Assembly: GCA_003696075.1 (NCBI GenBank)
Contig: RFHH01000061.1
Coordinates: 1-49,993, forward strand
Direction: 5' to 3'
Length of the DNA: 49,993 bases
From: Acidobacteriota bacterium
GTDB taxonomy: Bacteria > Acidobacteriota > Polarisedimenticolia > J045
The notes below the pieces were generated by a model, which saw only the letters and a list, made by a program, of their open reading frames with translations, was not told the origin of the DNA and searched no databases. Both the position numbers and the translations under genes were made by a program. This document shows, one piece after another, positions 30,376 through 38,050 of this stretch (position 1 is its first letter; each line of letters begins with the position of its first letter).

Positions 30376-30921
30376 ATGACGTCGGGACCGCTCGCCGTGT
30401 CGATGGCTCTCGCCGCCGCAGAGGCCGGCGGCGAGGGCAATCCGCTCCTCCGCGTCACACCCGGGCTGTGGCTGTGGACGGTCCTGATCTTCCTCCTGCT
30501 GCTGGCGGTGCTCTACCGCTTCGGGTGGGGGATGCTGATCGAGAAGCTCGACCAGCGCGACCGGTCCATCCGGGGGGCGATCGAGGAGGCGCGGCGGGAG
30601 CGCGAGGAGGCGGCGAAACTCCTCGCCGAGCACGAGCGGCTGCTCGCGGAGACGCGGCGGAAGACCGCCGAGATGGTCGCCGAGGCCCAGCGGGAGGCGA
30701 AGTCGGAGCGGCAGCGCATCCTCGCCGAGGCGCGGGCGGAGTACGACAAGACGATCGAGCGCGGCCGTCAGCAGATCGAGCAGGAGACCCGCGCGGCCGT
30801 GGCGGAGATCCGGAGGCAAGCCGCCGAGCTGGCGATCGAAGTCACCCGCCGGATGCTTCCGGAACTCCTCGACGCCGAACGTCACCGCGCCCTGGCGGAG
30901 AAGTTCGTCTCGGAGCTGTGA
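30376..30921 (+). CDS. atpF: ATP synthase Fo subunit b
   Basis: 181 residues: one N-terminal membrane helix (LWLWTVLIFLLLLAVLYRFGW) and a long charged amphipathic coiled coil rich in Glu, Arg and Ala to the end, including KTIERGRQQIEQETRAAVAE. It is the peripheral stalk that holds F1 against Fo. It starts 10 bases after atpE. It is the last gene of the operon: delta, alpha, gamma, beta and epsilon do not follow, and the next gene is on the other strand. Confidence 0.9.
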   Translation: MTSGPLAVSMALAAAEAGGEGNPLLRVTPGLWLWTVLIFLLLLAVLYRFGWGMLIEKLDQRDRSIRGAIEEARREREEAAKLLAEHERLLAETRRKTAEMVAEAQREAKSERQRILAEARAEYDKTIERGRQQIEQETRAAVAEIRRQAAELAIEVTRRMLPELLDAERHRALAEKFVSEL

Positions 30922-30952
30922 GGAGCGGAAGACGTGGCGCGGCGCTGCCCCG

Positions 30953-31633
30953 TCACGGTCCCGGTTCGGCCGGGATGACGGCCGAAACGGCGGTGGCGGC
31001 GAGGTAGGCTGCCGCCCGCTCGCGGAGCCACGCCGCCCACCGGTCCAGGAGCGACGGGCTGGTCGCCGCAGGCGCCAGCATCACGCAGAGCACGTCGCGC
31101 GTCCGGGGCCCCACCGCGGTTCGCGCGGAATCGGACGTCGGGTTGCCGAAAGGCCCCTCGGCGTCGGCCAGCACCAGCCTCCCCCCGAGGCGGACTTCCG
31201 CCTTCCGGATGCCGGGGTAGCTCTCCCCCGGACGGCCGAGCCGCACCTCGATCGTCTCGCCGCGAAGTCGCGCGGTGTCGTAGAGCCCGACCGGAAGGCC
31301 GGAGCTGACCGCCCAGAGGTTGCCGAGGTCGACGATGGGGTGGATCCGGGGCAGAGGCTCGCCCCGGAGAACCCGCCGCACGAGGGCTTCCGGGCTGGGG
31401 CGGTGACGCGTCGGATCGATTCCGATCGCCCGGTACAGCCTGCGGGCCGGCTGCAGGAGCTCGATCTCCCGGGGGGGCCGGCCCGCGTGAGCTGCGCGGA
31501 GACGTTCCTCCGCGGCGACCATCTCCCGCTCCAGTTCGGCGGCCGCCTCGGTCTCGCAACCCGTCAGTTCCACGAGCGCCAGCCCGAGGCAGCCGGCCAG
31601 CTTCGGGTGCCGCCGAACCCGCTCGATCCACAT
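30953..31633 (-). CDS. B3/B4 (tRNA-editing-like) domain protein
   Basis: 226 residues. The central part, LYRAIGIDPTRHRPSPEALV and RRVLRGEPLPRIHPIVDLGN, then SGLPVGLYDTARL, is the B3/B4 domain found in PheT and as a stand-alone protein. In PheT this domain edits mischarged Tyr-tRNA-Phe. Stand-alone members are proposed to act on misacylated tRNAs or free amino-acid esters, but their role is not settled. The start is an ATG with GGGAGGGTGAAG upstream, giving a 226-residue cytosolic protein. It is transcribed toward atpF with 31 bases between stops, and it diverges from the kinase gene. Confidence 0.75.
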   Translation of the reverse strand: MWIERVRRHPKLAGCLGLALVELTGCETEAAAELEREMVAAEERLRAAHAGRPPREIELLQPARRLYRAIGIDPTRHRPSPEALVRRVLRGEPLPRIHPIVDLGNLWAVSSGLPVGLYDTARLRGETIEVRLGRPGESYPGIRKAEVRLGGRLVLADAEGPFGNPTSDSARTAVGPRTRDVLCVMLAPAATSPSLLDRWAAWLRERAAAYLAATAVSAVIPAEPGP

Positions 31634-31688
31634 CTTCACCCTCCCCCGCGTCCGTCCCGCTGGCGGGCGCGCCCTCCTCGCGCGCAAA

Positions 31689-31717
31689 TTGACACTCGTG
31701 CGGGACCGGCCTAGGCT
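31689..31717 (+). promoter_or_regulatory. Sigma70-type promoter of the PEGA kinase operon
   Basis: A perfect TTGACA, 17-base spacer, then TAGGCT (3 of 6). The predicted start near 31724 leaves about 46 bases of leader before the kinase ATG. It lies in the 136-base divergent gap with the B3/B4 gene. Confidence 0.5.
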
Positions 31718-31769
31718 TGCCCTCCGCTCGACGGTCGCTTCCGCAGCCAGAGCCCCCGCGACAAGGCGC

Positions 31770-33806
31770 ATGTCCTCCAAGACGACGAAGACCTACGGTC
31801 GCTACGAGGTCGTCCGGCTGCTCGGCAAGGGGGCCGTGGGTGAAGTCTACCTCGCGAAAGACCCCGCGCTCGACCGGCTCGTCGCCATCAAGACGCTGCC
31901 GTCGCTCGCCGCGCTGCCGCCGGGCGAGCGGCGGGAGGTCGCCGCACGGTTCACCCGCGAGGCGCGGGCGGCCGCAGGACTGACCCACCCCAACATCGTC
32001 ACCATCTACGACGTCGGCGAACAGGACGGCGTGCCCTACATGGCGATGGAGTACCTGGAGGGCACGACGCTGGACCGGCACACGCGTCGCGGCCACCTGC
32101 TTCCGCCGCAGAAGGTGCTCGAGATCGGGATCCAGGCCGCGGTGGCACTGGCGCGGGCCCACGCCGCCGGGATCGTCCACCGGGACGTCAAGCCGGCGAA
32201 CCTGGTGCTCCTGCCGGACGGCACGGTGAAGATCACCGACTTCGGTCTCGCGAAGGACCCGGGTACCGGACTCACTGCCCAGGACGACATCCTCGGAACG
32301 CCGAATTACATGGCGCCGGAGCAGATCGCCGGCAGGACGATCGACGGGCGGGCGGATCTGTTCTCGCTGGCGGTGACCCTCTTCGAGCTGCTCACGGGAG
32401 AGCTTCCCTTTCCCGGGGATTCCGTCTCGTCGGTTCTCTACCGGATCGTGAACGAGCCGCCTCGCAAACTCCGAGACGTTGCCCCCGACTTGCCGGAGGA
32501 TCTCGAGCGCCTGCTCGAGCGGATGATGGCCAAGGACCCGGCGAAACGCCTGCCCACCGGCGACGAGTTCGCCGCCGCCCTCCAGCGGATCCTCGAGCGG
32601 ATGGGTGGCGTCCCGTCCGACCTCGTCCTGCCGGCGCCGGCGGCGCCGCGGCGGGACGGCGCCGCGCGGTCGAAGGCACCGGACGGCTCCGAGTCGCCGC
32701 GTCGGCGCCGGACCGGACTCTGGATCGCCGGCGCGCTCGCCGCCGGTCTCGCGGGGGTCGCGGCCTTGTGGACGGCGCCGCGATGGGCGGGCAGCGATCC
32801 GCTGGCGTCGGTGCGGCCGGGGATCGAGGCGAGACTCAGCGCGTGGCTCGGGCCGCTGGCGGAAAGACTCCGCCTCGCCCCGCCCCCGCTCCGGATTCCG
32901 GTCGAGAGCGATCCGCCGGGGCTTCCTCTCGTGCTGGCCTCACCGGCGGAGCGGGAGGGACCGGGTGAGGTCCGCCTCGAAAGCGGAGCCCACGGGGTCG
33001 CCCTGCTGATTCCCGCCTGGCGGCGCGAGCCGGTGGAGATCCGCGTGGACGACCCGTGCCGGGAAGGTCGCGCGATCATCGATCCGGCGGCACCTCCCGA
33101 GGCGGTGGTGGTGCGTGCAGCTCCGCGGCGCGCGACGTTGCCGGTGGACAGCGATCCCCCCGGCGCCTCGATCCAGGTCGACGGGACCGCTCTCGGCAAG
33201 ACCCCGGCGCGGATCACCCTCGAGCTTTGCCGGGAGCACACCGTCGTGCTCGCGGCGCCGGGGCGCGTCCCGGCCAGGCTGCGGCTGCCGCCCGCGCAAG
33301 ACCCGGGCGCGTGGGCCGCTCAGCTCGCCGGCGTCGCGCTCGCGAGCATCCCGGACGGGAGGCTGGTGATCCCGCGCGCGCCCTATCCGGTCGACGTCGT
33401 CGATCGAGCCACCGGGAGGCGGATCGGCCGGGCGGGGGACACACTCGCGCTCCGTCCCGGCCGCTACCGGCTGCGCCTCCGCAATCCCGATCTCCTGTAC
33501 GAGGCGCTGGCGACCGCGACCGTGCGGGCCGGCGAGACGGAGACGCTGGAGGTCGAGTATCCGGGACTCGCCTACCTCACGGTCCGCTCGGTGCCGTTCG
33601 ACGCCCCGGTGGCGGTGCGGCCGGTCGGCCGGGCCGGCCGGTGGGTGGAGCTGGGCCGGACCACCCTCGAGCGCCGTCCCCTCGCCGCCGGAGCCTACGA
33701 AGTCCGCGTGGAGCACCCCGCCACCGGGCGCGCCGTTCTTCGCGAGGTGAACCTGGAAGACGGCGCGGCGGTGCGGCTCGACATCAAGCCCGCGGACTGG
33801 CAGTGA
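31770..33806 (+). CDS. Membrane Ser/Thr protein kinase with PEGA domain
   Basis: 678 residues. Kinase domain about 10-275: G-loop LGKGAVGEVYLAK, ATP lysine K41 in VAIKT, catalytic HRDVKPAN (D139), DFGLAK (D157) and GTPNYMAPEQIAG, so it should be active. A Pro/Arg-rich juxtamembrane stretch leads to one TM (about 316-335). The extracytoplasmic part has a weakly PEGA-like beta segment (about 375-440), then a clear PEGA unit (LPVDSDPPGASIQVDGT at about 456, followed by LGKTPARITL), and more beta repeats to the end. PEGA domains are thought to bind envelope proteins or glycans. It is the first gene of a three-gene operon with other envelope TPR/PEGA proteins, which are likely partners or substrates. 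Confidence 0.88.
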   Translation: MSSKTTKTYGRYEVVRLLGKGAVGEVYLAKDPALDRLVAIKTLPSLAALPPGERREVAARFTREARAAAGLTHPNIVTIYDVGEQDGVPYMAMEYLEGTTLDRHTRRGHLLPPQKVLEIGIQAAVALARAHAAGIVHRDVKPANLVLLPDGTVKITDFGLAKDPGTGLTAQDDILGTPNYMAPEQIAGRTIDGRADLFSLAVTLFELLTGELPFPGDSVSSVLYRIVNEPPRKLRDVAPDLPEDLERLLERMMAKDPAKRLPTGDEFAAALQRILERMGGVPSDLVLPAPAAPRRDGAARSKAPDGSESPRRRRTGLWIAGALAAGLAGVAALWTAPRWAGSDPLASVRPGIEARLSAWLGPLAERLRLAPPPLRIPVESDPPGLPLVLASPAEREGPGEVRLESGAHGVALLIPAWRREPVEIRVDDPCREGRAIIDPAAPPEAVVVRAAPRRATLPVDSDPPGASIQVDGTALGKTPARITLELCREHTVVLAAPGRVPARLRLPPAQDPGAWAAQLAGVALASIPDGRLVIPRAPYPVDVVDRATGRRIGRAGDTLALRPGRYRLRLRNPDLLYEALATATVRAGETETLEVEYPGLAYLTVRSVPFDAPVAVRPVGRAGRWVELGRTTLERRPLAAGAYEVRVEHPATGRAVLREVNLEDGAAVRLDIKPADWQ

Positions 33807-33840
33807 TCCCTCCGGCTGCCCGCCGCCCCCGCACCGGATT

Positions 33841-35373
33841 ATGATCGGGAGCGTGCGAGACCCGGGTACCGGCATCGGGGGGAGAATCGTCCGGCGGCTG
33901 TGGTTCGCCGCGGCGGCTCTGGCGGCGGGCATCCCGGCGGCCTTCGGCGCGCCGGCCGACTTCGCCGCACGCCGGTTCCGCGCGGCCGTCGAGCTGGAGA
34001 AAGCGGGTCAACTGGAAGAGGCCCGCCGCGCGTACCGGCAGATCGTCGACATGGAAGGGGCCGAGGCGTGGGCCGACGATGCGCTGCTCGCCCTCGCGCG
34101 GCTCGCCTGGCCCGTGGACGACCCGGAACAGCTCGCCGATCCCCCGGCCGGCGTCGGGGCGGCGACGGAGGCGCGTGGCTACCTCGAAGCCCTCCGGCAG
34201 CGATATCCGGACAGCGACGCCGCGCCGGAAGGGCTCTGGCGCCTGGCTCTGCTTCACCTGCTCCCCGCCCCGGAGCACTACGACCGAGAGAAGGCGACGG
34301 CTCTGCTGATGACGCTTCCGGTGGTCTACCCGGATTCGCCGCGGGTCCCCGACGCGCTCGAACTGGCGGCGCGCCTCCAGCTCGCCGCGGGCCGAACGGC
34401 GCTGGCCGGGAAGCTCGCCTTCCGCCTCCGCGCCGACTGGCCGGACGACCCCCGTGCCGCGGGCGCGGCCCTGACGCTCGCGCGCGTCGCCTTGGCGGAG
34501 GGCCGCGCGGAGGAAGCCCTGGTGGAGCTGGGGCGCGCCCGGCGTCTCGACCGCGGAACGCGGGTCGCGGCCGCCGCGCTGGACTTGGCCACACTGGTCG
34601 ACCGGATCCGGTTCGGCACGCAGCGGAGCGAACCCCTCTACCGGCCGGCCGGATGGCTGACCCTCCCCGAGCGGGCGGCCGACCTCGCGGCCGACGACGA
34701 CGGCCGCCTGTATGCCGCCCTGCCCCGGAGCGGCCAGGTGCTCGCGATCGAGCCGGATGGCGGCCAGCGCTCCGTCGAGGCGCCGGGGATCGCAGCGGTC
34801 GCGGTCGATGCCTGGGGCCGGCTGTGGACGGCGGGCGACGCCGGGGTGCGGGCTCCGGGAGGGGTGTCGTTCCCGCTGCCCGATCGCAGCGACCCCGTGG
34901 CCCTGGCACCGGTCGCGCCCGGCGCGGTTTGGGTCGTCGATCGCCGGCAACATGCCGTGTTGCGGGTCGAGGCCGGGGCCGGTGTCGTCGCCCGGGCCGC
35001 CCTGCCGTCGCGGTCCGACCCCGTCCGCGTGATCGGCTCGCCCGACGGCGGGGCGGTGATCCTTCTCGAAGCCAAGACTCCCATGATCGTCGCCGTGGCC
35101 GCCGACGGGAAGTCGGCGCTTCGGATCAGCCTGGGCAACCTCGCACGGGATCCGGTCGACATCGACCGGGACGAGCTCGGCGACATCTACGTTCTCGACG
35201 CGCGGGCGCCCCAGGTCCTGCTGCTCTCGCCCCGTGGAGAGGTGATCGCCCGCCTGCCCCTGCCCGCGGAAGGGGAACACAGCCTCGCGCGCGCCGCCTG
35301 CCTCGCCGTGGATCGGAGCGGGAGGATCGCCGTCCACGAGACGCGGAGGAGAGGTCTTCAGTGGTTCCAGTGA
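33841..35373 (+). CDS. Secreted TPR plus beta-propeller-like protein
   Basis: 510 residues. A signal peptide (RRLWFAAAALAAGIPAAFGA) precedes about 225 residues of TPR-like helices (KAGQLEEARRAYRQIVDMEG, YPDSDAAPEGLWRLALLHLL). The C-terminal 270 residues are short beta repeats such as ADDDGRLYAALPRSGQVLAI, VDAWGRLWTAGDAG and DELGDIYVLDARAPQVLLLS, the NHL/SMP-30 style of a six-bladed propeller. It is probably a periplasmic or surface scaffold. It lies 34 bases after the kinase and overlaps the next gene by 13 bases, so all three are co-expressed. No catalytic residues are recognised. Confidence 0.7.
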   Translation: MIGSVRDPGTGIGGRIVRRLWFAAAALAAGIPAAFGAPADFAARRFRAAVELEKAGQLEEARRAYRQIVDMEGAEAWADDALLALARLAWPVDDPEQLADPPAGVGAATEARGYLEALRQRYPDSDAAPEGLWRLALLHLLPAPEHYDREKATALLMTLPVVYPDSPRVPDALELAARLQLAAGRTALAGKLAFRLRADWPDDPRAAGAALTLARVALAEGRAEEALVELGRARRLDRGTRVAAAALDLATLVDRIRFGTQRSEPLYRPAGWLTLPERAADLAADDDGRLYAALPRSGQVLAIEPDGGQRSVEAPGIAAVAVDAWGRLWTAGDAGVRAPGGVSFPLPDRSDPVALAPVAPGAVWVVDRRQHAVLRVEAGAGVVARAALPSRSDPVRVIGSPDGGAVILLEAKTPMIVAVAADGKSALRISLGNLARDPVDIDRDELGDIYVLDARAPQVLLLSPRGEVIARLPLPAEGEHSLARAACLAVDRSGRIAVHETRRRGLQWFQ

Positions 35374-37433
35374 AGGCGGTCTTCGGGTGGGCCCTGCTCC
35401 TGGCGGCCTTCGCGCCGGGAGCGGTTCCGGCTGCCGCTCCCACGGACGAGGCCCGCGAACTCGTCGAGAAGGCGCGGGCCGCCTTTCTCGACGTGAAGTT
35501 CGACGAGGCCAAGGCGAACGCCGAAGCCGCCCTCTCGCTGCTGGAAGGCGAGGACGCCACCGCGCCGGAGGTGCGCCGGCTTCTGGTCGAAGCCTGGGAT
35601 GTCCTGGTCCATGCGCGCTACGGCCTCGGCGACGAGGAGGGAGCGCGCGAGGCGATCGACCGGGCGCTCGCGCTCGATCCCGCCTTCGCGGTCGATCCGG
35701 CGACCGCCGGCCCGAAGCTCGCCGAGCTCGTCGCGTCGCGTCGCCGTGACCTGATCGGAACGATCGAAGTGGAATGCCACCCGGCCCCCTGCACCGAGGT
35801 GCTCGTGGACGGGATCGCCGCGACGCCGGCCGATCCCGACCGACCCGGCCGCTTCCTCGTTCCCGCGGGGCGGCACACCCTCACGTTGCGGCGGCGCAAC
35901 TTCCTCGACGAGAAAGTGGAGGATGTCAACGTCGCGGCCGGCCAGGTGCAGAGCGTGCTGGGCCACCTCCGCCAGGTGGCGCGGGACGTCACGTTCGCCA
36001 CCGTTCCCGCCGGCGCGCGCGTGCTCTTCGACGGCCGCGAAGTCGGCCGGACGGAGGGCGCCGCCGATGCCGGGTCGAGACCGTTCGTCATCACCGGAGT
36101 GGAGCCCGGTCGCCATGTGCTCGTCCTGGAGGCCGACTGCCACGAGCGGTACGAGCAGCGGGTCGACGTCGCCGAGCTGATCCCCGATCCGCTCGATCTG
36201 GGGACGATTCGCCTCACCCGCGCCCGCGCCGTCCTCGAGCTGGACTGGGAACGGCCCGAAGGCGTGCTGGCGGTGGACGGGCGGCCCGTCCAGCGGGGTC
36301 CCGTCGACGTCTGTCCGGGAAGCCACGAAGTCTCCCTCACGCTCGGGGGCCGTCGCGTGTACGTGGAGCGCGTGGAGGTTCGCAACGGGCAGACGGTGAA
36401 GCTCTCGCCGGGTCCCCGACCGACGGTGGCGCTGGTGGGAGAGGCGGCCCGCTTCCGGGAGGCCATCCACGATCGGGGGTGGAACGTGCTGGAGCCCGGC
36501 GCCTCGGAGGAATTGAGGCGGGCGCTGGGCGAGAGGATGCACCGCGGAGACGTCCCCGACTTCCCGCGGAAGCTGATCGATCGGGATCCGGCGCTCGCAC
36601 GTCTCGCGAGAAAGGCGGCGCCCGAGGCCGACCTCGTCGCCGCCTGGATCGACGGCCGCGACATGGTGCGGCCCACCGTCTGGCTGGCCCTGGTGGTTCC
36701 GGACCCGGGGATCATCGAGGCGACCGGCTGGCGGCCCGACGATCCGGCAGCCGAAACCGCGACCCTCGGGGTGTTCGCGGTGAGCCTCCCGGCGCAGCGA
36801 ACCTACCTGGGTTTCGACCTGGTGGAGCGCCGCTTCGGTCCCCCGGTGGTGGCCGCGGTGCAGCCGGGTGGTCCCGCCGAAGCCGCCGGCGTCGCGCCCG
36901 GAATGGTGCTGACCGCGATCGACGGCCGGCCGGTCGGCTCTGCCGAAGATCTCGCCCGGCTCCGGGCCGTCTTGGCGCCCGGACAACGGGTCGCACTGTC
37001 GTTCGGCCTCGGGCGGGAGCCCAAGGTGGTCGAGCTGAAGGCGGAACGGACGCTGGCGGCCCCGAACCCCGCGCGCCTCCACGGCCTTCTCGCGCCGGCT
37101 CTCGCGCGGGCACGAAGCCAGCGCCTCGCCGGCGACCCTTGGCAACGGGTCGCGGGCGGCCTGTGGGCGGGCATGATCCTCGCCCGCCTCGGCGAATCGG
37201 AGGCCGCCGCGAGGGTGCTCGACCGCACCACGATCGAGCCCGCGCTGGACCCGCCCGGCGATGCGCGCGGCACGGTGCTCTTCGTGCTCGAGCGCCTGTT
37301 CCGCTCGCTCGCGAACCAGGAGTACGCGGAGGAGCTGCGGGCGCGGAGGTCGCTGCTCGAAGGTGCCCGCTACGGCGGCCGGGACGGCCCGCCCCTCCGG
37401 TACGCCGACGCCGAGTCACCGCCGTCTCGTTGA
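35361..37433 (+). CDS. Secreted PEGA-PDZ protein
   Basis: 690 residues from a GTG with GGAGAGG 6 nt upstream (a second GTG at 35370 overlaps the previous stop). A signal peptide (WALLLAAFAPGAVPAAA) is followed by a TPR-like helical region (about 25-125) and three PEGA-type beta units (about 132-200, 209-275 and 290-345; for example ATVPAGARVLFDGREVGRTE). Then comes an alpha/beta region starting PTVALVGEAARF, a PDZ domain (about 491-555: VVAAVQPGGPAEAAGVAPGM, LTAIDGRPVGSAEDLARL), and a helical C-terminus. The PDZ domain should bind peptide C-termini in the periplasm. No protease domain is visible, so it is an adaptor rather than an HtrA-like enzyme. It is a partner of the PEGA kinase by operon. 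Confidence 0.75.
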   Translation: MVPVKAVFGWALLLAAFAPGAVPAAAPTDEARELVEKARAAFLDVKFDEAKANAEAALSLLEGEDATAPEVRRLLVEAWDVLVHARYGLGDEEGAREAIDRALALDPAFAVDPATAGPKLAELVASRRRDLIGTIEVECHPAPCTEVLVDGIAATPADPDRPGRFLVPAGRHTLTLRRRNFLDEKVEDVNVAAGQVQSVLGHLRQVARDVTFATVPAGARVLFDGREVGRTEGAADAGSRPFVITGVEPGRHVLVLEADCHERYEQRVDVAELIPDPLDLGTIRLTRARAVLELDWERPEGVLAVDGRPVQRGPVDVCPGSHEVSLTLGGRRVYVERVEVRNGQTVKLSPGPRPTVALVGEAARFREAIHDRGWNVLEPGASEELRRALGERMHRGDVPDFPRKLIDRDPALARLARKAAPEADLVAAWIDGRDMVRPTVWLALVVPDPGIIEATGWRPDDPAAETATLGVFAVSLPAQRTYLGFDLVERRFGPPVVAAVQPGGPAEAAGVAPGMVLTAIDGRPVGSAEDLARLRAVLAPGQRVALSFGLGREPKVVELKAERTLAAPNPARLHGLLAPALARARSQRLAGDPWQRVAGGLWAGMILARLGESEAAARVLDRTTIEPALDPPGDARGTVLFVLERLFRSLANQEYAEELRARRSLLEGARYGGRDGPPLRYADAESPPSR

Positions 37434-37459
37434 CGCGTTCCCCGCGCTTTCCGTACAAT
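37430..37459 (+). promoter_or_regulatory. Sigma70-type promoter of the phosphorelay genes
   Basis: TTGACG (5 of 6), an 18-base spacer, and TACAAT (5 of 6), the best housekeeping promoter in the window. The -35 overlaps the stop of the PEGA-PDZ gene. Transcription from near 37467 would leave about 30 bases before the ATG. Confidence 0.6.
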
Positions 37460-37495
37460 CCGCCCCACGCCCGCAGGGGGGCATGGGGTGCGTTC

Positions 37496-38050
37496 ATGAC
37501 GGAAGGCGAGAGGGGAGACGGGGGGCGGTCGGCCCACCTGGTGGCTCTGTTGGATCTGATCGAACGGCCCGCCGCCGCGGTGACCGAGGAGGGAAAGCTC
37601 CTGGGAGGGAACGCTCTCTTCGGCGCACTCGCCGCCCGGTGCGGACACGATGCGCCGGAGCGACTCGCCGAGGTTCTCCCTGAAGAAGACGCCCGCGCGG
37701 TCGGGAACGCGGTGGCGGGCGGCGACCCGCCCGCTACGGTACGTCTTCGCGACGGCCGCGAGGCGCCGGTTCGGGTCCAGGCGATCGACGCGGGGGAGGG
37801 ACCCCGGTACGGTCTCGTCGTGATCGAGACGGAGGAGACTTCGTCCCGCAGGGCGGCGGCGCGCGCCTGTGCCGCTCTGCGCCACGAGCTCGCGGGGCCG
37901 CTGACGGCGATACTCGGCACCGCGGAGATGCTGCTCGTCCAGCGGCCCGACCTCCCGCGCGAGGTGCGCGATCGGCTGGGCGAGATTCTCGACAACTGCG
38001 GGCGGATCTCCGAGATCATCACGCGCGCACGCCGGGCGCATGACGACTGA
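37496..38050 (+). CDS. PAS-HisKA protein lacking an ATPase domain
   Basis: 184 residues. Residues 15-110 look like a PAS/sensor fold (LLDLIERPAAAVTEEGKLLG, then RYGLVVIETEE). Residues about 118-178 are a HisKA dimerisation helix pair with the H-box ALRHELAGPLTAILGTAEML, phospho-accepting His H130. The protein stops there: the N, G1, F and G2 boxes of a HATPase domain are absent, and the next gene's ATG overlaps its end by 11 bases, so it is not a broken kinase by an obvious frameshift. It could receive phosphate from another kinase or act as a phosphatase for the neighbouring regulator. It is coupled to the NtrC-class gene. Confidence 0.7.
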   Translation: MTEGERGDGGRSAHLVALLDLIERPAAAVTEEGKLLGGNALFGALAARCGHDAPERLAEVLPEEDARAVGNAVAGGDPPATVRLRDGREAPVRVQAIDAGEGPRYGLVVIETEETSSRRAAARACAALRHELAGPLTAILGTAEMLLVQRPDLPREVRDRLGEILDNCGRISEIITRARRAHDD

